DNA from: Mangifera indica
Taxonomy: Eukaryota; Streptophyta; Magnoliopsida; Sapindales; Anacardiaceae
DNA: 64,000 bases
Reading direction: 5' to 3'
Assembly (NCBI RefSeq): GCF_011075055.1
Contig: NC_058154.1
Location: 4,258,501-4,322,500, forward strand
The notes beneath the pieces were generated by a model. The model did no database searches. It was not told where the DNA came from and was given only the letters and a program-made list of their open reading frames with translations. The position numbers were made by a program, and so were the translations under genes. Below are positions 49,087 to 60,471 of the stretch, piece after piece (within the stretch, counting starts at the first letter, position 1; the number at the start of each line of letters is the position of its first letter).

Positions 49087-49844
49087 GCCCATCTTAGCAA
49101 AAGAACAGATTTTGTAAATAAATTTCTATAGGCTTGGTCATGTGTTGTCTAGTGTCCATAATTCTATAATTGTGGGTCTTTTCTTTGTTAATAGGCGATG
49201 CTAATGAACTCGTTTACTGTAACAAAGGTCAATTATTACAGAAAAAGTTTTTAGCATGATGAAATAGTTATGGACTAACAATTTGAAAATAAAAACTAGA
49301 GAAAACCAAGCACTACCTTGCCTTTTCTCTTACTCTCTCAGCTGCCTTTCTCTAGCCTTCTTTCTTTCTTAGTAGTACTAAACAGAGGAGATATTTAATA
49401 GAAAGCAGTAAGTAGAAATAATTAATTAGGACCAATACTCCTTGCTCATGGGTTGTGATGCAGCTGCTGTCGTTTTGGATTTCAGTGATGACAGCTCGAA
49501 AGATTCTTCTTTGCTCTTCATGGTGTCATGTTTTAAATCTAAATGGTCTATGTCGCAACATTGCCAACCTCTCGTACCTGCTTCCTTTCCCGCGACTTGC
49601 TTTTGCAACAGACTATATACAGTGAACAATATCCTGCTGCTGCCATTGTTTTCCATAAACAAACATAGTTAATTAAGACCAACCATCATCCATTCTTCCT
49701 ACTTTCCACTATTTTAATGATAAATTAAAGAGGTTTTTTAAGAAGTTCCTGTTCCCATCTCGACTATCTCCTCAAATTCCAAGTTAAAAATGAAAACTAC
49801 ATCCTTACTGAAAAAATATAAAATGCTTGAATCACTATCTATGG
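49087..49844. other. Intergenic DNA
   Basis: A pair of opposed frames at 49426-49672 is open on both strands. Neither has recognisable similarity. Confidence 0.4.
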
Positions 49845-49917
49845 TGATGATGCTGTGCATCGATCCCGGCATCTCTCTCATACTCAGCGAGTGCTCTACC
49901 AAATGAGCCACAACCCC
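49845..49917 (-). pseudogene. tRNA-Ala-derived pseudogene
   Basis: Read on the minus strand, GGGGTTGTGGCTCATTTGGT and the following AGAGCACTCGC, GAGAGATGCCGGGATCGATG follow a plant nuclear tRNA-Ala almost base for base. The anticodon loop has changed from TTAGCAT to TGAGTAT (AGC to AGT), the anticodon stem has a mismatch, and the T-stem and acceptor 3' sides (CACAGCATCATC) no longer pair well. It is therefore a decayed copy upstream of the tomosyn-like gene. Confidence 0.7.
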
Positions 49918-50320
49918 TTCGTGACGCTAAATATTTTATATATGTATAAAGTACTTTACAGCCTTTGACCTTGTCAGTAATTTGCAGGTATAAAACAAAT
50001 TTTATATTTTGTTTGTTTGATACTGTAATACTGACTTCATTATGAATCCCTGAAACCATATTTTTTAACTAATAGTTAGAGAACACATGTAGATTTCGAA
50101 GCAAGCAAAATAACCCGTTGCACCGGATCCATATTCGTAACAACGGCTCCAAAAGCTATTCGATTGACCAGGCACAGTTGAAGTCCAGTTTAGCAAAGCG
50201 ATGGAGCATCGGTTTGATTACTGAACATACAAAAAACTTTCAAATTTCACTCACTCCGACCAAGTACCAAACTAGACCCTTCAATCTCACTCAAAATTTC
50301 TCTTGTTTGCTCGATTCGCC

Positions 50321-50367
50321 ATGTTTGCAAAACGATTCTTGCAGAAAGCCATACACCATGCTCAGGT

Positions 50368-50419
<52 letters not shown>

Positions 50420-53400
50420 TGAATTTATTAATTCTATGTTTAATAACGTACCTTTGTTCGATCCGTTTTTTGTTTCAGCACATTTTACCGCAACATGGCA
50501 GTTTAACATCGGCAGATTTAGATTTACACATAGCCATCCACTATGGCATCCCATCAACGGCTTCGATTCTTGCTTTTGATCATATTCAACGGCTGTTAGC
50601 CATAGCTACGTTGTAAGTTCAAGTCTTATATTTATCTTGAACGGTTATGATTATTATTGGTTTATTTATTTATTTTATATGGTGATGGTGTGTTCATCAT
50701 TTGGTAGGGATGGGAGGATTAAACTTATTGGTGGTGATAATATTGAAGGACTTCTCGTATCTCCAAATCAATTTCCTTACAAATATTTAGAGGTCTGTAC
50801 ACTTATATTTACTTCTGAATGGTAAGATATTAGTAATTAGAATTACATTGCACTTATGCAAAACTTAAGAGATATACAGCAGAATAATACTTTGAAGATC
50901 TGTGGCAGTTTCTACAAAACCAGGGCTTTTTAGTCGGTATCACAAATGATAATGAAATTCAGGTATTAGTTCTTCATTTCTTTAAACTTCCTTTTTATTT
51001 TTCTGTTGATGTAGTTGATTTACTCATGGTTTTAATTTGAGTGCAAAACTCCTATCTATTCTCGAATCTTGGGTATGTTTAGTTTGTATTCTATGATTTT
51101 AAAATTCTGCACTTTGAGATTAATTAATCATATGTTCATTGGGAAATCAAATTAGATGGATAGGGGCTAAATGACAACTATTTGGGCTGTGTATATATGT
51201 TAAATATTTATATAGTTGGTTATGTCTTGATTTTGGCAGGTTTGGAATCTAGAGAGTAGGTCCATAGCAAGTTGTTTACAATGGGAATCCAATATTACTG
51301 CTTTCTCTGTAATCAGTGGTTCACACTTCATGTATGTGTCAGCTACATGCTACTAAAGTTGTAAAATTGTCAGCTAGTTGGTTAAAAAATGGAAGTGATA
51401 GTAAAATTGTTATGTTTTTCATTTCATGCAGGTATATTGGAGATGAATATGGTTTGGTGTCTGTGTTGAAGTATGATGCTGATGGGGGAAGACTTATTCA
51501 GTTGCCATATGAGATATCTTCCAATTCACTGAGTGGTAATCTTCTTTTCTTCTAACTATTAATAATAAAGTTTGCTGGCCTTATGTTGCATAACAGTTAT
51601 TAAGTAACCTATTGATATTTTTGCTTTGACTTGAAGTTTTTCACACTAAAAATTGATGATTGCTGATATTGGTTAATAAACCTTTTCAACCATTGCTTAC
51701 TCTTCATGTATCTTAAGCTTAATTTTCTGTATGTTCCATATTTTATTTTGGGCCTACTAATCTTAAATAACTACATAATATTTTTGTGGTGTCCTTTGTC
51801 ACAGAATTAGCTGGTTTTCCACTTCCTAATCACCACCCTGTTGTAGGAGTTCTGCCCCAACCGTCTTCTTCCGGAAATAGGCAAGATATACTTAAATTAT
51901 CTTAAGTATGATTCTGATCATGGATGTGAAATTTAAAAAAAGGGCTAATTTATTATTTTCATTACCGTTACTTTGATGACCTTTCTTGGAATGCTGTGAC
52001 AATAATTTGTGTTGATAATGTCAGACATAACTTGGTGGTGAGCTGTAAATGTTTGTTCCTTTAGACTTAAATATTTATTGGTACATATTTTTGTTATATA
52101 GGATACAGGGTTACTTTTTAACTCATAATGTTGTTCTCCTATTTTATATAGGCATCAGTTCTATATCTTGTATAGCAAATTTATTTGCTGTGTTTCCATA
52201 TCTGAAGCTTCTGATATGGATATTTTTCATCTTAATCTCTTGAAATGTTTATCAAAAAGAGATGGATTCCAAATATTTCGTTTTAGCACCCAAATTATAC
52301 CCCATTCATGTTTCTATTAAAATTGAAATTTAGTAGCCTTTCTGTGTAATGACTGGATCGAAACTATAAAAGTAACAGATTAAAGTGAAGTCTGATACAC
52401 GTGTAAGTTTTGGACTGATTGTAGTAATCTGCTTACAGTATAAGCAGGTGAAGAATGATATGTGTCTCAGTGTGTATATAAAAACCCTATCATGTTGTTA
52501 TGTGCTGAATGAGATCTAGCTCTTTGTCTTTATCAGTGTGTACTATGGCCACTTCCTTATTAGGATGATATAACAATGAGGTTATATGGTATATCAGACT
52601 ATAATAGAAAAGCCATTAATGTGTATATAAAAGCCCCATTAATTTGTTATGCCCTGAATGAGATCTAGCTCTGTCTTTATCGGTATGTACTATGGCCATT
52701 TCCGTACTCGCATGATATAGCGATGAGGTAATATGGTGTATCAAACTATACTTAAATAGAAAAGCTATTTAAAAAACCATTTTTTCCCTCTCTATTTGAT
52801 TCTGCTACATAACTTTTGCAGAGTCCTAATTGCATACGAGAACGGATTAATGATTCTTTGGGATGTTTTTGAAGCTAAAATTCTTTTTGTTGGAGGTGGT
52901 AAGGCACTCCAATTGAAGGATGGAGTTGTTGATTCTCTGAGTGAAGTAGATTCTAATCTTCCAGATGGTATACATGAGCATCATTTACAAGAAAAAGAAA
53001 TAAGTGCTCTTTGTTGGGCATCATCAAATGGGTCCATTCTTGCAGTTGGGTACATAGATGGAGATATCTTGTTTTGGAATACATCATGTTTTGGCTCTAC
53101 TAAAGGTCAACAAACAGGATCAAGCAACAATGTTATAAAGCTAGAATTATCTTCTGCTGAAAGGAGACTCCCTATTATTGTCTTACACTGGTCCTTTGAC
53201 AATGAATCCCGCACTAAAAGTAATGGTCGGCTGTTTGTCTATGGTGGTGATGAGATAGGATCTGAAGAAGTTCTTACGGTGTGTAATGTAGCATGGTGTC
53301 TATTGGATAAAGTTTTTGCAAACTATAAACAATTTTGCATGCATGATTATATTTTAAAAAGGTGTGATATCTTGTAGATAGATGTAAATTTATCATTCAT

Positions 53401-56400
53401 TGATATATTGTTGAAAGATGAAATAAATTGCTTAAGAAGATGAATCATTTCTCAAAAGGCTGATGAATTTTTACACAAATACTAATTATTTACATTATTC
53501 ATCCCTTTTTACCATAACATTTATGTATAATTGTCATGTTTTCCTTGTTAATGCTTTAAAATATAATTGGTATATTTAGTTTCTACAATTTGGTAAGGAT
53601 TTTGGCTTTATTAGATTAATGTTATATGTCTATCTTTCCAGTATGGCAGTTGCTCTTATTACTTGATCGTGCTATTACAGGTTTTGAGTCTTGAATGGTC
53701 ATCTGGGATGGAGGCTTTAACATGTGTTGGCCGCATGGACCTTACACTCAGTGGCTCTTTTGCAGACATGATTTTGTTACCAACTCTTGGGGCAAAAGGG
53801 GGTAGTCACAAAGCTGAACTTTTTGTATTGACAAGTCCTGGGCAACTGCATCTTTATGATGATGCTGGCTTGTCTACCGCACTGTCTCATCAAGAGAAGA
53901 AACCATCTGTCTCTGCAGTTGAATATCCTGGGGTGATACCAACAGTTGATCCAATAATGACTGCAGCAAAGTTTATTGCATTAATGACGGGTGACAACTC
54001 ATCAAAAGGTCTGTCAGTAGTATCTATATCAGTCATTCATGATTAATTATCTTATCTGGTTTAGTTGTCTGTTAATTTTCTGTTATGGACTCCATTTCTT
54101 TTGTATATGTTTCAGTAGCCTCTTTTATGAAATTTTGCTCATCACCTATCCTAGCTGATCAAGCTAAGTGGCCTTTGACTGGAGGTGTAACCAGTCAATC
54201 GTCTGTCACCAAAGATCACAATGTTGATAAGGTATATGTGGCTGGTTATCAAGATGGAACTGTTCGGATATGGGATGCCACATGCTCTGTCCTGAAACTT
54301 ATGTTTATTCTAGAGGGAGAGGTTAGAGTTCCATCCATTATTTTGGTCCTTAGAGATAAAAGACATTCTTTATAGCAAGTAATTAATTATTATATGCAGG
54401 TGCAAGGTATAGAAGTGGCTGGCTCTAGTGCACCAGTATCAAATTTGAATTTCTGTTTCCATAATTCAAGTTTGGTTGTTGGCAATGAATGCGGTCTGGT
54501 CAGAAAATTTTTAGTGGGTTATCTTTTTGAAACAATATAATTGGGTGCTATATTTACCTTTCTGTCATCTTCACTTCTGTAGATTCGTCTGTATAACCTC
54601 AATGGCAGCTCAGATGACACGAGTTTTCACTTTGTCTCAAAAACTAAACATGAAGGTAATTTATAGATGTATCTATTCAAGCACACTTGGCTTTTTAATA
54701 TGTTACTGCCTTTTCTGGGAATTATTTGAGAGTAAGATTTGAAGTTTCATTCTGGCATGAGATAATCTTTCAATATATTGTAGTAAAATATATGATGTTA
54801 AGAACCAAATATGAATTTCAAAGAGTTGTTCATTTATTATCACTGATTAATTTATATATGAACAGCACATAGGATGACACATCACTTGAGATGAGAGTTG
54901 GGATAACTTTTAGGATGTGTGGATTATTGTTTTAATTAATGCCAACCATGAAAGGCTTTCTCCTTGGTGACTATTCGATCTGATTTCATCAAACTCTATT
55001 CAGCTCATTCTGAATGTATTCTACTTTTCTCGTTTGCTTACATGTTCGGAAGTTTCTCTGTGGTCATTTCACTGCTGAAGAATTATTTCATCTCTTGGTC
55101 ATTATTAAAGATTCTTGAGATACTTATATTTTGAGATGTCTTTTTTCTCTTGAAGTGACATTGTTTAATTTCTCACAGTCTGCATGTTGCCCAAGGGGAG
55201 AGGACCTCACTGTGGAGCTGTTTTTTCTTTTGTCAATTCCCCTGTTCGAGCCCTGCAGTTTACAAATAGCGGAGCTAAACTTGCTGTGGGATTTGAATGT
55301 GGTCATGTGAGAATTATCTTAGCACTTGTTTATTTTACATTGTCTGTTCTTGCTATAATAAGCCAGGATCTGTTTTCTATTCAGGTTAATTTTTGAATTG
55401 ATGGTTGGATTTCAGGTTGCAGTGGTTGACATGAGTTTCTTATCTTTAATGTTCATCACTGACTGCACTTCTGGCTATAGCTCTCTTCCCATTGTTTCAA
55501 TGATTTGGACAGAATATGGAAATAAATACAGCCTTGTAAAAACCCCAAATCATTCAGAAACAAAAGTTCCAGTCAATCCTGAAGATGAAGTAATCTTCAT
55601 CTTATTCAAGGATTCAAAGCTTCGAATTATTGACGGTGCTACCGGGAACATAATATGTTCCCAACCATGGCACTTGAAGAAAGAAGCAACTGCAATTTCC
55701 ATGTACATTATTGGTGTGTGCTCTTTTCATCTGGGAAGTTATTAAGATATTATATATTTGATTACATCTGAGAATATTGTAAAATCCTAGAATTTTTGTT
55801 GAATTTCAGAGGAACCTACAGTGTCTGGCTTTAACACTGAAAAGCAACCTGTGCAGTCTGGCAAGAGTAACAGCACTGAAAATGATCTAGTGCCTGATGC
55901 TACTTCAATTGAAACTAATTCACATGAGACAGAGCTTCTCTCTTCTTTAGGAATTGAATGTTCAGGAGAAATATTATCAGATGGACTAGTGTTGCTTTGT
56001 TGTGAAGATTCACTGCACTTGTACTCCAAAAAATCCATGATTCAGGTGCTTCTGTTACCTTTATTAAATTTTAAATTCAATATTATTATGCTTATGTTTG
56101 CACACTCGGGTGATATGATTCTATAGGGAAACAATAAAAGTGTTCATAAAGTGAAGTACGCAAAACCTTGCTGTTGGAGCACAACCTTTAACAAAGATGG
56201 GGAATTGTGTGGACTGCTGTCACTGTTTCAGACTGGAGTAGTTGAAATTAGGTACACATGATAGCTCATCCTTTTTTGTGCTCACATTGCACAAAAAAGA
56301 AAAAATCAGAAGTTTTGATTCTAAGTTATTATTTCACGTATTGACACGTTTGAATTCCAATGTTAGCAATAGAAATTTTGTGTCCTCTCCTAATCATGAT

Positions 56401-58251
56401 ATCACATCCAATTAGCTGAATTTTTCATCAAATGATTCATGTCATTGCTTTCTGTTTTTGTGTAGATCTTTACCTGATTTAGAATTGGTGAAGGAGACTT
56501 CCTTAATGTCAATTTTGAGATGGAGTTTCAAGGCAAACATGGATAAGACAATTACTGCGGATAATGGACAGATAGCTCTGGTAATGTTTTTTTGGAATTT
56601 TCAAAATTTGTAAAATCCATTTTTTAAATACTATGGGCATGCTTAAATTAATAAAACATGTTCAAGAAAACTTTGATCACTTTACACCACTAAAATTAAA
56701 TATCGATTCTACATTTCTTCGAATCTGCATGTTTTCTATTAGTCATTACTCACTTAATAATTTGTCTGTTATTGAGGATTAAATAGGTAAATGGATCTGA
56801 AGTGGCTTTCATCCATCTATTAGATGCTGAAAATAATGTCAGGTGACCTGCTATCTTTTTAGCATGCTGTGATGGAAGTTTAAACTTTGGCATAAGGATT
56901 AGGAACAAAATTCTAAAAGACTATCATTGTTCTAGGTTTCTGGAGTCTTTGCCTTGTCTTCATGATAAAGTTCTTGAAGCTGCTGCAGATGCAGCCTTTA
57001 CTGTCTCTTCAAATCAGAAGAAAAAACAGGTTCAAGGATTCAGATCTATTTTCTTTAATTATTTTTTTGTTAAAAATTATGATTTTCTTATGTAGCTAGC
57101 TTATCTTTGTTGCAGCAGGGCAATGCACCAGGGATTCTTAACAGTATTGTCAAAGGCTTTAAGGTGGGGAAGGATATCCATACTGTGGATATTAGTACAG
57201 CTCCTAAGTCCAGTTTTACTCATTTAGAAGGACTATTTTTGAAGCTCCCGTTCCCAGACTCATCTCCTGCTGTAACAAATGATGAGAAAGTAGTGGAGCT
57301 AGATATAGGTTCTGTCCAACCTCTCAACATAATTTTTTTTTTTTTTTGTTTTTGTTTGTTCTTTGCTCACTGTGTGCATTTATTCTGGTACAGATGATAT
57401 TGAAATAGATGAAACACCGTCTCTGGAAGCCACTTCATCTCATGAAGTAGCTCCCATGAGGAAAGGTAAATTTGACTTTCATTTCATAATTTCTTTGTAA
57501 ATTTGGACTACAACAGGTTAATAAAATTCTTGTGGAAGTGCAGATAAGGGAACAGATAGGGAAAGATTATTAGATGGACCTGATCATGCAAAACCTAAAC
57601 TGAGGACATATGAAGAAATTATTGCTAAATATAGAAAACCAGAGGTAACGTTAGATGATTTAGTTTTCCAAGAGACAGCAGTTCAAATGAACAATGCCAT
57701 CTAATGACTGATTTCAGGATGCCTCTTCTGCTGCTGCACATGCAAGAAACAAACTTGTAGAGAGGCAAGAGAAATTGGAGGTAAGGATTAAGGCTTTCCA
57801 ACTCATATTATATTTGTAGATAAAAATGTTTCGCACAATTTTCTTTTGTCTAAATTTTTGTTGAGTGGGGATGATGAAATAGAAGATAAGGTGTCGAATT
57901 GAAATGGTAAAATAGGAAGCAAGTGTAGAAACATAACCTAGTGAGATTGCATTTGGATTGGTTTTGAAGGCATGTAGGGAGAGAGAGAATTTGAACAAAA
58001 GAATTTATTGAATTACTATTAGAGAAAAATTTTAGTGACTAAATTTATGAACTTTCATCTTGTTGTATCCTTGTAGATTAACATGCCAGTAGTATGTTCT
58101 GATTACCTTTCTAAACAAGCTATTGCTCTGTTAATTCTGCCAGAGGATTAGCAGACGAACTGCAGAGTTGCAAAGTGGGGCAGAAGATTTTGCGTCATTA
58201 GCAAATGAGCTTGTTAAGACAATGGAAAATCGAAAATGGTGGCAAATATGA
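50321..58251 (+). CDS. Tomosyn/LGL-like WD40 protein with C-terminal SNARE-like helix, 24 exons, 1113 aa
   Basis: Tomosyn-family proteins bind syntaxins and restrain or guide vesicle fusion. Exons: 50321-50365, 50479-50612, 50708-50792, 50909-50962, 51240-51331, 51432-51535, 51805-51880, 52822-53278, 53681-54008, 54116-54321, 54400-54498, 54583-54655, 55179-55306, 55416-55713, 55810-56045, 56127-56251, 56466-56580, 56787-56842, 56936-57029, 57116-57308, 57394-57465, 57544-57644, 57718-57780, 58144-58251 (3342 bp, no internal stop). The start MFAKRFLQKA is the first ATG. HYGIPSTASILAFDHIQRLL, GRIKLIGG, NEIQVWNLESR, VLIAYENGLMILWD and YQDGTVRIWD are WD40/LGL repeats. The last about 60 residues (KLVERQEKLERISRRTAELQ, then AEDFASLANEL, ending RKWWQI) form a v-SNARE-like coiled coil. 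Intron 7 begins with GC. Intron 19 has a tandem CAGCAG acceptor. The family name is confident; the exact paralogue (TYN1 type) is not. Confidence 0.92.
50371..50410. repeat. (TA)n microsatellite in intron 1
   Basis: About 40 bp of TA repeats followed by a T-run, directly after the first donor site of the tomosyn-like gene. Confidence 0.97.
52472..52770 (+). repeat. Two-copy 149-bp tandem duplication in intron 7
   Basis: GTGTATATAAAA followed by CTGAATGAGATCTAGCTCT occurs at 52472 and 52621. The copies differ by scattered substitutions. It lies in the intron that starts with a GC donor. Confidence 0.85.
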
Positions 58252-58704
58252 ATATAATCCTTATAAAAAAACTCGCTTGTGCTTTGACTGTTCTAATCCT
58301 GGAGATTGGAGCCATGGGAAATCATTGAGTTGCCCTGAAAATGTAATGGACCTCTGACTAAGAATATGAACTTGATGCTGTAAGTTGTGTGACTAAATTT
58401 TCGCCACGAGTGATGTAAAATTTATACATTCAAGCAACTCCTTGGAAGGAAGGCAATCTTGCTTTATTCAGTAAGGTGGGCCAATTTCCATGATTAGTCA
58501 TCAGCAATGGCACTAGGAGTGTTGCACTGGTCTTCAATTGTAAGTATCATGTTCCATTGCATTTACTGTTAATAACTAAATTTTTTCAGCAAAAAATCTT
58601 AATATAATTCAGCGTTTGCTCCTTAATGATCATTAGGTTAGATGCCTCAAGTCATCATAGTGTCATCTTTTCCTTTCTCATAGTAACTCAACAAAGTAGC
58701 TGCT

Positions 58705-58776
58705 GCCGTCTGTTGGGGATCGAACCCACGACCACGGGGTTAAAGGCTACCTGCTCTACTGCAGAGCTGAGACAGC
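58705..58776 (-). pseudogene. tRNA-Lys(TTT)-like sequence, probably a pseudogene
   Basis: On the minus strand the acceptor arms GCTGTCT and AGACGGC pair along all seven positions (one G-T pair). The D-stem GCTC/GAGC and the T-arm GTGGGTTCGATCCC are well kept. The anticodon loop CCTTTAA would read TTT, but position 33 is C instead of T, and the anticodon stem (GGTAG/CCCCG) pairs poorly. It sits between the 3' ends of the tomosyn-like and SelT-like genes. The frame 58626-58817 is unrelated. Confidence 0.55.
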
Positions 58777-59108
58777 TTGATGGCATATGCAATCTTTGTA
58801 AGGTGAGAACTGTGTAAATCACATTGCAGAATTGTCGAAGGTAAGCCATTCAGGAAATATTATATAATAGTTTATGGACTCCAGTAGAACAGCCTCAGCC
58901 TTTTTCAAATGTCTACGTTGGGATTCTTGGTAAATGAAGATGGAACTCCATCGAGAACAACGAAAAAAACCCACCATCTCTAACGATAAATATACAAAGA
59001 TGGAAAAATGAAGGAAAAGCCGAACCGCAAATGCATCCTTGAGTCTATAATCTGCTACAAAATGTCGGTTCTATTGTTGAAAAGCCAACACTATATGTTG
59101 CTGAGGCA

Positions 59109-59920
59109 TTAGGACCAGATTTCTCTTCCATTTCCACCAAAAACTGTTAAATTAGCAAGCTTTGTGCTGACTAGTTCCCGCACTTCAAATTCGCTTGGAA
59201 ATCTATCTTCCATCAGCTTTGAGAAAATCTGCAGCATTAAGGACATAACTATGAGAAACTAATAGGCTTTACTAAGGCCTAAAATGAGCCATTTGAAGCT
59301 GATTACCAAATCACCATTACAGATTACTTCAAAAGCTCCAGAATTCTGAAGATGGGATTGAATAAAATTTCCGAAAAACCAAGTGCTAGCAATGGTGCCA
59401 TATCTATTGGCACGCAAGGAATGATACCAGTGGGGTGGTGTCATATATCCTAACTGTGGAAAAATATGTTCACCTCCCATTATGATTACAATAACTCCTA
59501 GTTGAAAAATGGTTATTACTTTGCTCAGCACACGTTTCAGAAGCGGAGGAGGGTGGTTTCCAAGAGCTACATGAATCCCAGGAAATGATGCTTCAAGCAT
59601 ATGCTTCATTGTAACTGCATGTCCTCTGTCAAAACCACCATTAATTCTTCTCAAGCTAATTTGTCATTCAACTTTCCTCCATTATTTAAAATGTATATAT
59701 ATTTGCTTGATTTAAAAAAAATTAAACATTGGAGAGAATGAGTGAACCTGTAAGAAGAAGAACAGAAGTTAATTTCAACAATGCAGCCAACGCCTATCCC
59801 AGATCCACTGCTGCTGTGGGGTTTCAGCATTTCATCAAAATCCTCAACGTTTATCCATTTATTATACAGTATATACGCACAAATGACAAGTGCAAAAAAG
59901 AAAATGTACAAAAAATGCAT
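59109..59920 (-). CDS. SELT: SelT-like thioredoxin-fold protein, 3 exons, 203 aa, altered CxxC
   Basis: SelT proteins are membrane-associated thioredoxin-like oxidoreductases of the endoplasmic reticulum; plant forms use Cys instead of selenocysteine. Exons on the minus strand: 59920-59748, 59625-59307, 59228-59109 (612 bp). The N-terminus MHFLYIFFFALVICAYILYN is a hydrophobic anchor. Exon 2 carries GHAVTMKHMLEASFPGIHVA, NHPPPLLKRVLSKVI, the hydrophobic QLGVIVIIMGGE, HWYHSLRANRYGTIASTWF and FEVICNGDL. Exon 3 ends FSKLMEDRFPSEFEVREL then GREIWS. The redox motif, normally NFCSSCSYRG in plants as I recall it, reads NFCSSSYRG, so the second cysteine is missing. The first donor (AG|GTTCAC) is weak. 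It is transcribed away from FAD7 and toward the tomosyn-like gene. Confidence 0.85.
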
Positions 59921-60471
59921 GATTTATATATTGGTTTGTAATTAAATAAAACTGGGTAATTTGTAAGTGCAGTTGTTGAATAGGTTATGGTTTATTTAGG
60001 TATACCGAGAGGTCCACAAGTTTGCAGCAAGAGTCAAGGGTTGCTATTTGTTCTCCCATCTCGTGGCCCTGTATGTTCCTCTAATCACGTGCGGCTTACG
60101 CACACCACCGACCGATCCGTACCAATTAAATTTAAAGAACAGGTCAAACACTTCTGTTTGTCCAAGTGGAACTATCCAACGCCAATTAAAATGCTAAGTA
60201 TTAACTCACTTGCTGACTCGTTTCGTTTGTAAAATCTTGCGTAAGCCCTTGTCCGAGTTCTGGGCAAGTTCTTTATATAACAGTGAAAATACAAAAGCTA
60301 TTATTATTATTATTATTATTATTATTTACTTCAACAAAGTGAGAGAAAATGAAAATAACATTTTGAGGAATTTCTTACTGTTGTCTTAAGCCTTTCCTTC
60401 GTTTTTTTTTTTTTTTGGAGACGGACTCAGAGGCTTGAACTGTCGTGTTATCTTCTTCTGGGTCGTCTCCA
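59921..60471. promoter_or_regulatory. Shared divergent promoter region SELT-FAD7
   Basis: Only 551 bp separate the two start codons. It includes a CACGTG-like ATCACGTGCG at about 60085, a (TTA)n run at 60301-60326 and a CT-rich leader before FAD7 (60390-60417). TATAAATCATGCA lies directly at the SELT start. Promoter function is inferred from position. Confidence 0.5.

Noticed and set aside
49426..49672. Two opposed open frames of 76-78 codons
   Set aside because: No recognisable similarity, no splice partners, and both strands open by chance in the same place.
50118..50579. Long plus-strand frame of 153 codons covering the tomosyn-like exon 1-2 region
   Set aside because: It runs through the (TA)n repeat and intron 1 in a different frame from the true exons.
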